From NCBI RefSeq assembly GCF_028293835.1, contig NZ_JAQGNX010000170.1:1-64000 (forward strand): DNA of 64,000 nucleotides, in the 5' to 3' direction. Numbering within the stretch: position 1 is the first letter of the stretch; each line of letters starts with the position of its first letter. Both the position numbers and the translations under genes were made by a program. Source of the DNA: Pseudomonas sp. (lineage in GTDB: Bacteria > Pseudomonadota > Gammaproteobacteria > Pseudomonadales > Pseudomonadaceae). Below the pieces are notes generated by a model that saw nothing but the letters and a program-made list of their open reading frames with translations, was not told where the DNA came from and did no database searches. Shown here one piece after another: positions 17,793 to 26,763 of the stretch.

Positions 17793-18956
17793 TTATTTGG
17801 TTTCGTTGAACAGTTCGCGACCGATCAACATGCGGCGGATCTCGCTGGTGCCTGCGCCGATTTCGTACAGCTTGGCGTCACGCAACAGTCGGCCCGCCGG
17901 AAACTCATTGATGTAGCCGTTGCCGCCAAGAATCTGAATGGCGTCGAGGGCCATCTGGGTGGCACGTTCGGCGCTGTACAAAATCACCCCGGCGGCGTCC
18001 TTGCGGGTGGTTTCGCCGCGTTCGCACGCTTGAGCCACTGCGTACAAATAGGCGCGGCTGGCATTGAGTTGGGTGTACATGTCGGCCACTTTGCCTTGAA
18101 TCAGCTGGAACTCGCCGATGCTTTGGCCGAACTGCTTACGGTCGTGAATGTAGGGCACTACCACGTCCATGCAGGCTTGCATGATCCCGGTCGGGCCGCC
18201 AGAAAGCACGACACGCTCGTAATCCAGGCCACTCATCAGCACCTTGACGCCGCTGTTCAGTACGCCCAGCAGGTTTTCTTCCGGCACTTCGACGTCGTCG
18301 AAGAACAGCTCGCACGTGTTGGAGCCGCGCATGCCGAGCTTGTCGAATTTTGGACTGCGGGAAAACCCCTTCCAATCGCGCTCAACAATGAACGCGCTAA
18401 TGCCGTGGGCACCTTTTTCCAGGTCGGTCTTGGCGTAAATTACGTAGGTATTGGCGTCTGGTCCGTTGGTGATCCAGGTTTTGCTGCCATTTAGCACGTA
18501 CCGGTCGCCACGTTTGTCCGCGCGAAGCTTCATCGATACCACGTCGGAACCGGCATTGGGCTCGCTCATGGCCAGAGCGCCTACGTGCTCGCCGCTGATG
18601 AGCTTGGGCAAGTACTTGGCTTTCTGCTCGGGATTGCCGTTGCGGTTGATCTGGTTAACACAGAGATTGGAATGCGCTCCGTAGGAAAGAGCGACAGACG
18701 CCGAGCCTCGGCTGATTTCTTCCATGGCCACCACGTGAGCCAGGTAGCCCATCCCTGCACCGCCGTATTCTTCGTCAACGGTAATGCCCAGCAGGCCCAT
18801 GTCACCAAACTTGCGCCACAGGTCTGCGGGAAACAGATTGTCCCGGTCTATCTGCGCGGCGCGGGGGGATATCTCTGCGGCGACGAAGGATTGAACCTGG
18901 TCGCGCAACATGTCGATGGTTTCGCCAAGGGCGAAATTCAGGCTCGGGTAGCTCAT
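17793..18956 (-). CDS. liuA: Isovaleryl-CoA dehydrogenase LiuA
   Basis: An FAD-dependent acyl-CoA dehydrogenase converting isovaleryl-CoA to 3-methylcrotonyl-CoA, passing electrons to ETF. It has 387 residues. Family signatures: [41 protein letters not shown] with the FAD/substrate loop, [15 protein letters not shown], and the C-terminal [33 protein letters not shown]. The catalytic Glu position typical of isovaleryl-CoA dehydrogenases is in [16 protein letters not shown]. It heads the liuABCD unit with its own promoter and operator about 45-80 bases upstream. Confidence 0.96.
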   Translation of the reverse strand: MSYPSLNFALGETIDMLRDQVQSFVAAEISPRAAQIDRDNLFPADLWRKFGDMGLLGITVDEEYGGAGMGYLAHVVAMEEISRGSASVALSYGAHSNLCVNQINRNGNPEQKAKYLPKLISGEHVGALAMSEPNAGSDVVSMKLRADKRGDRYVLNGSKTWITNGPDANTYVIYAKTDLEKGAHGISAFIVERDWKGFSRSPKFDKLGMRGSNTCELFFDDVEVPEENLLGVLNSGVKVLMSGLDYERVVLSGGPTGIMQACMDVVVPYIHDRKQFGQSIGEFQLIQGKVADMYTQLNASRAYLYAVAQACERGETTRKDAAGVILYSAERATQMALDAIQILGGNGYINEFPAGRLLRDAKLYEIGAGTSEIRRMLIGRELFNETK

Positions 18957-18998
18957 GGGACGCCTTTCCTATTATTGTTTGAAGTTCGGTGGTTAACC

Positions 18999-19036
18999 TT
19001 TACGTTAACGTAAACCTGCAAGGCTTTGTATGTCAA
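18999..19036 (-). promoter_or_regulatory. liuA promoter with LiuR-like operator
   Basis: On the minus strand a perfect -35 TTGACA (19036-19031) is followed after 18 bases by TACGTT (19012-19007). The -10 lies inside TTTACGTTAACGTAAA (18999-19014), a perfect 16-bp palindrome that shares TTnACGTwwACGTnAA with the palindrome upstream of liuR. MerR-family regulators such as LiuR bind palindromes in the promoter spacer. This is the likely LiuR site for liuABCD. Confidence 0.75.
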
Positions 19037-19088
19037 CGGGAGACTGGAGGAAGGGGGGATTTTCCTGGACTGGAACGCCAGATAGCAC

Positions 19089-19123
19089 GAAGGGGAGCCT
19101 GGGCTCCCCTTCAAGGTTTTTGT
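19089..19123 (+). terminator. Strong hairpin with T-run, plus strand, no matching gene
   Basis: GAAGGGGAGCC and GGCTCCCCTTC form an almost perfect stem with a two-base centre (19089-19112), followed by AAGGTTTTTG. The T-run exists only on the plus strand. No recognised plus-strand gene ends here; the neighbouring liu genes are on the minus strand. Confidence 0.6.
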
Positions 19124-19599
19124 ATGCTCTTTTTATTATTCGAGGGCGGCCTGTTTTTGTTTTTGGCGACCAGTCCCTTTCACTGCTTTTTATCGATCCC
19201 ATTCAGGATCAAGAGCAAACGTATTTTTTTGAGCGCTGATGCTACTTTTATCAATCGATCCAACCAGTTCTGGAGCTACCTGAGGTAGTTTTATTATTCT
19301 CTGTCCGGTTGCGGAACCTGAGTCCCTGAAAAGCCATCCACTCCAAAAAGATCTGTTAGCTGCGTCTCTGTCCGTGTTGTTCTTGTTATGTCAGAGCCGA
19401 TACGTATTGTTTTTATTGGGTTACTGCTTCGTTTTTTTATTTTTGTTGTGCAAGAGATATAGCATGAGCCGTGCCAGTTTTAATAATTCGTTTAAAATCA
19501 ACGATTTGATAAGCGGCGATATATTCGACTCATGGAGAATGACCAGAAATTGTTTCCGTGTTACCCGTTTACGCCAACCGCTCGTCGTTACGGTAACAC
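19124..19599. other. AT-rich segment between liuE and liuA, no recognised gene
   Basis: About 475 bases clearly richer in A/T than the surroundings, with many T-runs on the plus strand (for example around 19160, 19225 and 19430-19445). Open frames exist on both strands, such as MSRASFNNSFKINDLISGD from 19464 on the plus strand running into the 3' end of liuE, but none has a good ribosome-binding site or a recognisable domain. It separates liuE from liuABCD and may be foreign or decayed DNA. Confidence 0.55.
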
Positions 19600-20499
19600 T
19601 CAGCCTGCCAATCGAGCCTTGGCCACCCGTGACCCGGTCGGGCGGCCCAGCACGTCGCAAATCCGTTGACCGGCGTCAATCAGTCCGTCCAAATCGACCC
19701 CAGTCTCTATTCCTAAACCATTGAGCATATACAGCACGTCCTCGGTGGCAACGTTGCCGCTGGCGCCCTTGGCATAAGGGCAGCCGCCGAGCCCTCCGAT
19801 AGAACTGTCGAATACTTGAATGCCTTCGAGCAGACTGGCGTAGATATTGGCCAGCGCTTGCCCATAAGTGTCATGAAAATGACCGGCCAGTTTGCCTCGA
19901 GGGATTTTCCCGGCGACGGTTTCGAACAATGTCCGGGTTGCCCCCGGCGTGCCGGTGCCGATGGTGTCGCCCAGGGAGATTTCATAGCAGCCCATCGCGA
20001 ACAGCTCGTTGGCCACTGCGGCGACCTGTTCCGGCGCAACCTGGCCTTCGTAGGGGCAACCGAGGACGCAAGAGACATAGCCACGCACTTGCATCCCATG
20101 CAAGCGCGCGGCTTCCATGATCGGCGCAAAGCGCTCGAGGCTTTCGCTGATGGAGCAGTTGATGTTGCGTTGCGAGAACGACTCAGACGCGGCGGCAAAG
20201 ATCGCGATCTCAGTCACGCCCGCGGCGAGAGCGTCTTCGAACCCTCTGAGGTTGGGCGCCAATGCGGCGTAGGCGACATCTTCCTTGCGCTTTATTTGAG
20301 CGAATACCTCGCTGGAACCTGCCATCTGCGGCACCCACTTGGGCGAGACGAAACTGCCGACTTCGATGTAATTCAATCCTGCGGCAGTCAGGTCATCGAC
20401 CAGTCTTACCTTGTCGATAACGCTGACGGGTTGAGCTTCGTTCTGCAGTCCGTCACGGGGACCGACTTCCACCAGACGTACACGCTGAGGCAAGGGCAT
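19600..20499 (-). CDS. liuE: Hydroxymethylglutaryl-CoA lyase LiuE/MvaB
   Basis: Cleaves HMG-CoA to acetoacetate and acetyl-CoA, the last step of leucine catabolism. The start MPLPQRVRLVEVGPRDGLQNE follows AAGGAG at six bases and gives 299 residues, the family length; the longer open frame would run into liuR. TIM-barrel HMGL motifs: EVGPRDGLQNE with the catalytic Arg-Asp, EVGSFVSPKWVPQM, the divalent-metal site GHFHDTYGQALAN, and the catalytic Cys loop GLGGCPYAKGASGNVATED. It lies 25 bases after liuR, so the two form one unit, whereas P. aeruginosa has liuE after liuD. Confidence 0.95.
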   Translation of the reverse strand: MPLPQRVRLVEVGPRDGLQNEAQPVSVIDKVRLVDDLTAAGLNYIEVGSFVSPKWVPQMAGSSEVFAQIKRKEDVAYAALAPNLRGFEDALAAGVTEIAIFAAASESFSQRNINCSISESLERFAPIMEAARLHGMQVRGYVSCVLGCPYEGQVAPEQVAAVANELFAMGCYEISLGDTIGTGTPGATRTLFETVAGKIPRGKLAGHFHDTYGQALANIYASLLEGIQVFDSSIGGLGGCPYAKGASGNVATEDVLYMLNGLGIETGVDLDGLIDAGQRICDVLGRPTGSRVAKARLAG

Positions 20500-20524
20500 A
20501 GGATCTCCTTTTATTGTTTGAGGT

Positions 20525-20926
20525 TTAGTCTGTAATGCTTTGATTTTTAATAGATCGATCCAGCGCCGACAGGCAGCGCTCCTCCGCAGTGTCCAGTTCG
20601 AGCTGCATCTGCTGGATGTCCAACAATTGCTGCACCAACTGGTTGCGACGCTCACTGATCTTGTTGAGCATAGTGTTCAGCTGCTTTTGATTGTCGCCGC
20701 GGGGATCATATAACTCGATCAGTTCCCGGCATTCCGCCAGGGAAAAACCGATGCGTTTACCGCGCAAAATGAGTTTCAGACTGACCTTGTCACGGGTCGA
20801 GTAGATACGCTCAAGACCGCGGCGCTCGGGGGCGAGCAGGCCTTGTTCTTCATAAAAACGAATAGCGCGAGTGGTGATGTCGAGCTCGCGAGCGAGGTCG
20901 GAGATGCTGTAAGTCTGGCTGCTCAT
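20525..20926 (-). CDS. liuR: MerR-family regulator LiuR
   Basis: A 133-residue MerR-family regulator. N-terminal winged helix-turn-helix: TYSISDLARELDITTRAIRFYEEQGLL, then the wing RGLERIYSTRDKVSLKLILRGKRIGFSLAECRELIELYD and a dimerisation coiled coil (about 80-120). No C-terminal metal-binding Cys cluster, consistent with a LiuR-type sensor of branched-chain acyl-CoA intermediates. It heads liuR-liuE, and the two palindromes upstream of liuR and liuA are its probable targets. Confidence 0.92.
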   Translation of the reverse strand: MSSQTYSISDLARELDITTRAIRFYEEQGLLAPERRGLERIYSTRDKVSLKLILRGKRIGFSLAECRELIELYDPRGDNQKQLNTMLNKISERRNQLVQQLLDIQQMQLELDTAEERCLSALDRSIKNQSITD

Positions 20927-20936
20927 GAGGGCGCTC

Positions 20937-20985
20937 GGGGTTAACGTAAGGGTTAACCTACGGCGAGCTTGACGTATACGTCAAG
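20937..20985 (-). promoter_or_regulatory. liuR promoter with LiuR-like operators
   Basis: CTTGACGTATACGTCAAG (20968-20985) is a perfect 18-bp palindrome. On the minus strand its TTGACG serves as a -35, with TAGGTT 18 bases on as -10. Next to the start site is a second partial copy, TTAACCCTTACGTTAACC (20939-20956 region). The shared core with the liuA operator suggests autoregulation. Confidence 0.72.
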
Positions 20986-21093
20986 CAGCGCGCCCAGGAC
21001 TCAAGACAGGTTCCGTTCCTGCGGAGCGTGGAAAACCTGGAATATAATCTGGAATCGAGATTAAGTAATAAGCTAAATTACTTTAATATTCAT

Positions 21094-22041
21094 TTACTTA
21101 CCGGCTGTTTCTAATGCCTTATCGAGCTTCTTGTCCTGCGCCGTGACCTGTTGGCATAGCTCAATCATTTGTTCACGCATCCAGCGGTTTGCCGGGTCCT
21201 GATCGGTGCTTTCGTGCCAGTAAAGGTGGGTTTCCACCAATGGCACGTCATTGACCGGCACGTTGAAATAGTGCAATTCGTGACGCCTGGCGAAGCGTTC
21301 CGGAACGGTCATCACCATGTCGGTTTGCTGCAACACTTGCGACGCCATCAGGTAATGCTGCGAGCGCAGGGCGATCTTGCGTTGGATGCCCATTTTCCCC
21401 AGTGCCAGGTCCACATGACCCAGGCCACTGCGGCGGCTGGAGATGTGGATGTGGGTCAGCGACAGATAGTCATCGAGAGCGAACCTTTCTTTGCTGGCGG
21501 ACGGGTGCCCTTTGCGCATGGCACACACGTATTTGTCTTCCATCAACTTGACGTGACGGACCTGGGGGTCGGTGTTGAGCGGTGCATCGACGGCGAAATC
21601 AAGACGGCCAGCAGCCAACTCTTTAGTTGTCTCCCGTCGCTTGGACAGAAAGCTTTCGATGATCACGGCAGGAGCCAAGCGACGCAAACGTTGAAACAGC
21701 GTCGGCAGGATTACCGCTTCGGTCAGGTCGGTCATGCTGATGCGGTAGGTTTTGTTGGCCTGCAGCGGGTTGAAAATACGACTTTCCTGCACCGACACCC
21801 GCAGCAGCGACAGGGCATTGCGCACCGGCCCGATAATATTCTGCGCCATGGGCGTAGGCACCATGCCTTGAGCGGTCCTGACGAACAACGGGTCGTTGAA
21901 CGTTTCGCGCAAGCGCGCCAGGGCGTTGGAAACGGCGGGTTGGGTAATGCCGACTATTTGCCCTGCACGAGTCAGATTTGCTTCGGTATAGATGGCATCA
22001 AACACAATAAAGAGGTTGAGGTCGACTTTGCTCAGGTTCAT
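21094..22041 (-). CDS. LysR-family transcriptional regulator
   Basis: A LysR-type regulator of 315 residues. N-terminal helix-turn-helix at about 5-65 (VDLNLFIVFDAIYTEANLTRAGQIVGITQPAVSNALARLRETFNDPLFVR) and a periplasmic-binding-like effector domain at about 90-295. The short Leu-Lys-Val-Asp-Leu-Asn-Leu beginning is typical of NodD/SyrM-like members. It is divergent from an acyl-CoA dehydrogenase gene with a 161-bp shared gap, the classic arrangement in which the regulator controls the divergent gene. The effector is unknown; a fatty- or aromatic-acyl substrate is plausible from context only. Confidence 0.9.
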   Translation of the reverse strand: MNLSKVDLNLFIVFDAIYTEANLTRAGQIVGITQPAVSNALARLRETFNDPLFVRTAQGMVPTPMAQNIIGPVRNALSLLRVSVQESRIFNPLQANKTYRISMTDLTEAVILPTLFQRLRRLAPAVIIESFLSKRRETTKELAAGRLDFAVDAPLNTDPQVRHVKLMEDKYVCAMRKGHPSASKERFALDDYLSLTHIHISSRRSGLGHVDLALGKMGIQRKIALRSQHYLMASQVLQQTDMVMTVPERFARRHELHYFNVPVNDVPLVETHLYWHESTDQDPANRWMREQMIELCQQVTAQDKKLDKALETAGK

Positions 22042-22202
22042 TCCATTGCGCTCTCATGTTGTTTTTGTTGTGACTTGCGTAGGTGGATCATATATCGGTT
22101 ATGAATGTTTATACACGCTGAGAATAGGTTAGATAAATGTTTGTCGCTGATCTAGCATCCGATTCATGACATCAACCACCTCATTTCCGAAGGTAGCTGC
22201 CC

Positions 22203-23438
22203 ATGGATTTCGCTTACTCCCCTAAGGTTCAGGAACTGCGTGAGCGTGTCACTGCGTTCATGGACGCCTATGTATACCCGGCCGAACCGGTATTTGAACG
22301 GCAGGTCAGCGAAGGTGACCGTTGGCAGCCCACCGCGATCATGGAAGAACTCAAGCTCAAGGCCAAAGCCGAAGGTTTGTGGAACCTGTTCTTGCCTGAG
22401 TCGGAACTGGGTGCTGGCCTGACTAACCTGGAATACGCGCCGCTGGCCGAGATCATGGGCCGCTCGTTATTGGGACCGGAGCCATTCAATTGCTCCGCGC
22501 CGGACACCGGCAACATGGAAGTGCTGGTGCGCTACGCCAATGACGCACAAAAGGTGCAATGGCTTGAGCCGCTGTTGCGCGGTGAAATACGTTCGGCCTT
22601 CGCCATGACCGAGCCCGACGTAGCGTCTTCCGATGCGACCAATATGGCTGCACGCGCTGAGCGGGTGGGCGATGAATGGGTGATCAACGGCCGTAAATGG
22701 TGGACCTCTGGCGCCTGCGACCCGCGCTGCAAGATCATGGTGTTCATGGGCCTGAGCAACCCGGACGGTCCGCGTCATCAGCAACATTCGATGATTCTGG
22801 TTCCCACCGACACGCCGGGCGTGACCATCGTCCGTTCATTGCCGGTGTTCGGTTATGACGATGCGCCCCACGGCCATGCCGAAGTGCTGTTTGAAAACGT
22901 TCGAGTGCCCTACGAAAACGTGCTGTTGGGTGAAGGCCGTGGTTTCGAGATCGCCCAAGGTCGCCTCGGGCCTGGCCGTATTCACCATTGCATGCGTTCC
23001 ATCGGCATGGCAGAGCGTGCACTGGAATTGATGTGCAGACGCGCCATCAGCCGAACCGCGTTCGGCAAACCGCTGGCGCGACTGGGTGGCAACATCGATA
23101 TCATTGCCGACTCGCGGATGGAGATCGACATGGCACGCCTGCTGACCCTTAAGGCCGCGTTCATGATGGACACTGCGGGCAATAAAGTCGCGAAAAGCGA
23201 AATTGCCCAAATCAAAGTGGTCGCACCCAACGTAGCGTTACGGGTCATCGACCGGGCGATCCAAATGCACGGCGGCGCCGGGGTTTCCAATGATTTCCCG
23301 TTGGCCTACATGTATGCCATGCAGCGCACCCTGCGCCTGGCCGACGGCCCGGACGAAGTACACCGTGCGGCGATTGGCAAATTCGAGATCGGTAAATACG
23401 TGCCAACAGAAATGTTGCGCAGCGAAAGACGGGGGTAA
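22203..23438 (+). CDS. Acyl-CoA dehydrogenase family protein
   Basis: An FAD-dependent acyl-CoA dehydrogenase of 411 residues, of the ACAD10/11-like type. Family segments: [28 protein letters not shown], the flavin/substrate loop [40 protein letters not shown], and the C-terminal [35 protein letters not shown]. The C-terminal ADGPDEVH replaces the GTSEI of ordinary medium-chain enzymes, as is usual in this subgroup. Substrate not determined. It stands alone downstream of the divergent LysR gene, with a repeat after its stop. Confidence 0.92.
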   Translation: MDFAYSPKVQELRERVTAFMDAYVYPAEPVFERQVSEGDRWQPTAIMEELKLKAKAEGLWNLFLPESELGAGLTNLEYAPLAEIMGRSLLGPEPFNCSAPDTGNMEVLVRYANDAQKVQWLEPLLRGEIRSAFAMTEPDVASSDATNMAARAERVGDEWVINGRKWWTSGACDPRCKIMVFMGLSNPDGPRHQQHSMILVPTDTPGVTIVRSLPVFGYDDAPHGHAEVLFENVRVPYENVLLGEGRGFEIAQGRLGPGRIHHCMRSIGMAERALELMCRRAISRTAFGKPLARLGGNIDIIADSRMEIDMARLLTLKAAFMMDTAGNKVAKSEIAQIKVVAPNVALRVIDRAIQMHGGAGVSNDFPLAYMYAMQRTLRLADGPDEVHRAAIGKFEIGKYVPTEMLRSERRG

Positions 23439-23462
23439 GTCAGACTCGGGTGCTACAAAAAT

Positions 23463-23552
23463 CTGTTGGAGCCAATAGGTTGGCGAAGCAGGCGGCGCGG
23501 AATTTCAGACACGCCATGTCGCTAGTACCTTCGCCAACCAGTTGGCACCAGG
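23463..23552. repeat. Extragenic inverted repeat
   Basis: CTGTTGGAGCCAATAGGTTG at one end and TTCGCCAACCAGTTGGCACC at the other, imperfectly complementary. It fills the gap between two convergent genes, the acyl-CoA dehydrogenase and the PstS-like/OmpA fusion. Same family as the other tgtaggagcc elements, and diverged. Confidence 0.78.
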
Positions 23553-23562
23553 GGCGCCGTTA

Positions 23563-24942
23563 TCAATACACCCAAACCTCTACCCGCCGGTTTTTGATCC
23601 GGCCTTCGTCTACGTCGTTTGTCGCTACGGGCATTTCATCGCCGAAACCGCGAATATCGCGGAAGCTGACCCCGCTTTTAACCAGCTCACGACGCACAGC
23701 CATGGCCCGCAGCTTTGACAGCAATGCGGCCCGGGCGGGGTCGCTCTTGGCATCACCGAAACCCACCAACGTGACGTCTCTGTTTAGCTTGTCGTGGCTT
23801 TTCAGGTACGCCAGCACTCGCCTCAAATCGCGCTGCGCCTTGTTGTCCAGAACGGCGCTGCCTTGGGCGAAGCGAAAATTGACCGACAAACGTTGCGCTT
23901 GTTTGACGATGGCCAGGTAATCGGCCGGCATTTCGGCGGAAGTCTGCACCTTGACTGCCTGCACGGTCTGGGAAATGAACCCACTGTCGGCGACGATTGC
24001 CTGTCCTTTGGCACTTTGCGCAAAGCGCACCAGTGCCTCCGCCCAAGGTTGACGGCTCAGGGGCGGCAGGTAAAAGTACAAGCGTCGCGACAGTGGGTAA
24101 TCTTCGGTTGCTATCAGGCTGACGGTGGGCAACATCGGTTTCGAACTGCCGTCGACAACTGCCACAGCTTGGGCTTTGCGGACATAAGGCAGCCCGATGA
24201 AACCGATGCCTCCCCAGTCCTGACTGACCGCATCAGACAATTGCTCGCTGGACTCGAAGCGTTTGGCGCTATTGGCCAGTGTTTTGCCGTTCCTGACCAG
24301 CACCAGTTCGTTGAACGTATCGAAGGTGCCGGATTGGTCATCGCGGGCGTACAGATGGATCGCGCCGCCCGTGCCTCCCAGCTGTGCCCAGTTGCGAATT
24401 TCACCGGAAAAAATACGCGCCAGCTGCTCGATGTTCAACTGATGCAGGGGGTTGCCGGGGTGCAAGATGACCGCTACGCCATCAATCGCAATAATTTGCT
24501 CGGCGCTGGGGCTTTTCAGGTCTCCAAAGGCAGCAAGGTCTGTCAGCTCGCTGTCTTTGATGCGTCGAGAAGAGGCAGCCAGATCAGCGGTTCCGGCTTT
24601 CAAGGCGCTGAAGCCGGTACCGGAACCGTGGGCCGCTACTTCAATCAGTACTCGGTGGCCGTCAGCCGTTTGCCCAATGACCCTTTGCTCGTTCTCATGA
24701 GCGCCGGGTTCAATGCGTACGTCCCTGATCCCCATACTCTGCAAAAAACCTTCAACCAGTGCGGGGCCCAGGGTTTCCCCGATGGTGTTCGAGCCATGAA
24801 TGCGCAAAGCCGGTACGCCATCGTCAGGCAATGTTAAAGAGGTACCCGCCAAAGCCAGGCCGGGCAGGGCGGTGCATAGCAGGCCAAACACCAGGCCTGA
24901 GAAATGATTACGCGTTTGATTGGTGAACAGAGCGCACAGCAT
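23563..24942 (-). CDS. Phosphate-type substrate-binding domain fused to OmpA domain
   Basis: A 459-residue secreted protein. The ATG chosen follows AGG at eight bases; a GTG three codons earlier also fits. A signal peptide of about 32 residues ends near LPGLALAG. Residues about 45-310 resemble PstS-like periplasmic binding proteins (LRIHGSNTIGETLGPALVEGFL, VAAHGSGTGFSALKAGTADLAASSRRI, YARDDQSGTFDTFNELVL). Residues about 340-459 form an OmpA C-terminal domain (VNFRFAQGSAVLDNKAQRDL, then NRRVEVWV) that binds peptidoglycan. No pst transport genes are adjacent. The protein probably holds a ligand-binding domain at the cell wall; the ligand is unknown, with phosphate the family's guess. Confidence 0.88.
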   Translation of the reverse strand: MLCALFTNQTRNHFSGLVFGLLCTALPGLALAGTSLTLPDDGVPALRIHGSNTIGETLGPALVEGFLQSMGIRDVRIEPGAHENEQRVIGQTADGHRVLIEVAAHGSGTGFSALKAGTADLAASSRRIKDSELTDLAAFGDLKSPSAEQIIAIDGVAVILHPGNPLHQLNIEQLARIFSGEIRNWAQLGGTGGAIHLYARDDQSGTFDTFNELVLVRNGKTLANSAKRFESSEQLSDAVSQDWGGIGFIGLPYVRKAQAVAVVDGSSKPMLPTVSLIATEDYPLSRRLYFYLPPLSRQPWAEALVRFAQSAKGQAIVADSGFISQTVQAVKVQTSAEMPADYLAIVKQAQRLSVNFRFAQGSAVLDNKAQRDLRRVLAYLKSHDKLNRDVTLVGFGDAKSDPARAALLSKLRAMAVRRELVKSGVSFRDIRGFGDEMPVATNDVDEGRIKNRRVEVWVY

Positions 24943-25040
24943 GCGCGGCACCTTATATAGACGGAAAGTGCCGGGAGATTAAGTCAGGATGGTTGCTGAA
25001 ATATGACAAGGCGACTCACAGCCTTGAAAAGCTCTACGGC

Positions 25041-25853
25041 TTAATTCAGTTCCAGCCAAATGGGTGCGTGATCTGACGGCTTTTCCATGGCGCGCAAGTC
25101 GTAATCCACACCCACATCCTTGATCCGCGGCTGCAGTCCGTGAGAGGTCATGATCAAATCAATACGCAGCCCGCGTTTTGGCTCGTCTTCAAAACCACGG
25201 CTGCGGTAATCGAACCAACTGAAACGGTCGATCACATCCGGGTTCAGGTGACGGAAGCTGTCGACCAGTCCCCAGCTTTTAAGGCGCGCCAACCATTCCC
25301 GCTCTTCGGGCAGGAAGCTGCATTTTCCGGTTTTCAGCCAGCGCTTGGCATTGTCCGCGCCAATGCCAATGTCGCTGTCTTCCGGTGAAATATTGATATC
25401 GCCCATGACCACAACCGGCTGATGGTTCTGGAATTGGCTTTCCAATAACGATTGCAAATCGTTGTAGAAGCGCGCTTTGGCCGGGAATTTGGTGGGGTGA
25501 TCGCGGCTTTCGCCTTGTGGAAAATAGCCGTTCATGATGGTCACGGGATCGCCGTTGCGATCTGCAAACGTACCCCAGATGAAGCGTTTTTGGGACTCTT
25601 CATCATCGGTATGAAAGCCCTTGTGCAGGGTCAACGGCGCCTGGCGAGACAGCAGCGCAACACCGTAATGGCCTTTCTGGCCATGGAAATGCACGTGATA
25701 GCCCAAGGCCTCGATCTCGGCGTAGGGGAATTGCTCGTCCGATACTTTAGTTTCTTGCAGACCGATGACGTCTGGCTGATGCTTTTCAATCAGCGCCGCC
25801 AACTGATGAGGTCTGGCGCGCAGGCCGTTGATATTGAATGAAACGATTTTCAT
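25041..25853 (-). CDS. xthA: Exodeoxyribonuclease III XthA
   Basis: A base-excision-repair AP endonuclease and 3'-5' exonuclease of 270 residues. The ATG at [18 protein letters not shown] is chosen by family length; the longer open frame upstream is non-conserved. Catalytic residues of the EEP fold: Asn in FNINGLR, Glu34 in GLQETKVSD, the [11 protein letters not shown] metal site, and the C-terminal [10 protein letters not shown] with the catalytic Asp-His. It is divergent from a GNAT acetyltransferase. Confidence 0.96.
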   Translation of the reverse strand: MKIVSFNINGLRARPHQLAALIEKHQPDVIGLQETKVSDEQFPYAEIEALGYHVHFHGQKGHYGVALLSRQAPLTLHKGFHTDDEESQKRFIWGTFADRNGDPVTIMNGYFPQGESRDHPTKFPAKARFYNDLQSLLESQFQNHQPVVVMGDINISPEDSDIGIGADNAKRWLKTGKCSFLPEEREWLARLKSWGLVDSFRHLNPDVIDRFSWFDYRSRGFEDEPKRGLRIDLIMTSHGLQPRIKDVGVDYDLRAMEKPSDHAPIWLELN

Positions 25854-26044
25854 GGGCGGCAATCCTGGCAGAACAAAAGGCGATGCTAGCTGACCTGTCG
25901 ACTCTCGGCCAGCGTGGCGGTTTGAACAATCGACTGCTAGGGTCCGATAAGCGTACACGGAACTGTGCGCCTTGTTGCTCACTCGAAGCTTTCGCACCTG
26001 GACCGCTATCGGTCGAGCAGCGCTGTATTTACGGGGTCTTCCGA

Positions 26045-26695
26045 ATGCCTGACACATCCACTGCTGTGGCCGAAGTCCGCTTGCTGGACAGCGGTTATTC
26101 CCGCGAAGCGCGTTCGCTGCTTTATCACGCGTATCGCCATGAGCCGAGTTATGGCTATTTGTTCGAATCAGAGCGGCCAGGCTATGAACATCGGGTGAGG
26201 GCGACTGTGCGAGAGTTGATCAAACAACACTTTTTTCAGGAATTGCCGGCATTGGGGTTGTTTATCGACGATCGGATGATCGGTATTGCATTGATTGCGC
26301 CGCCGCAACGGCGTTTGGGTATCACTGAAAGCTGGGCCTGGCGCTTACGCATGGTTCTCAGTACTGGATTTCGCTGTACCCAGCGTTACCTGGCGTACCA
26401 CCAAGCCGTTCTGGCGTGCTTGCCCTCGGACGCTGTTCACCTGTTACCGCTGTTGGGCATTCACCCGCAATTCCAGGGCCAACACTTCGGCGAACAGTTG
26501 CTTGAGGCGCTGCATCAATGGTGCGCAGTGGACGAAAAGTCGGAAGGGATCGTTCTCGATACCGGAAATCCACGCTATCTGGAGTTCTATAAGCGACAAG
26601 GTTATGAAGAAATTGGAGAGGTCGCTGTAGGACCGATCCGAGAGCATGTGTTTTTCCACCCTAATCCACAGGTTTTGCTCAACGCCCAGGCGTAA
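26045..26695 (+). CDS. GNAT family N-acetyltransferase
   Basis: A 216-residue acetyltransferase of the GNAT fold. The acetyl-CoA binding A motif is in [28 protein letters not shown] (about residues 132-160), followed by a C-terminal beta strand region [25 protein letters not shown] typical of the fold. The ATG ([11 protein letters not shown]) has only a weak ACGGGG upstream. The longer open frame overlaps xthA on the opposite strand and is not conserved-looking. Substrate unknown. The next gene, tamA, begins 68 bases later. Confidence 0.85.
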   Translation: MPDTSTAVAEVRLLDSGYSREARSLLYHAYRHEPSYGYLFESERPGYEHRVRATVRELIKQHFFQELPALGLFIDDRMIGIALIAPPQRRLGITESWAWRLRMVLSTGFRCTQRYLAYHQAVLACLPSDAVHLLPLLGIHPQFQGQHFGEQLLEALHQWCAVDEKSEGIVLDTGNPRYLEFYKRQGYEEIGEVAVGPIREHVFFHPNPQVLLNAQA

Positions 26696-26763
26696 CAGGT
26701 TGAAACTAAGGGAGTGTTGGCGCGTTCTAGTGGCATCTGCAGCTCGTGTTAGCATCCGCGTCT

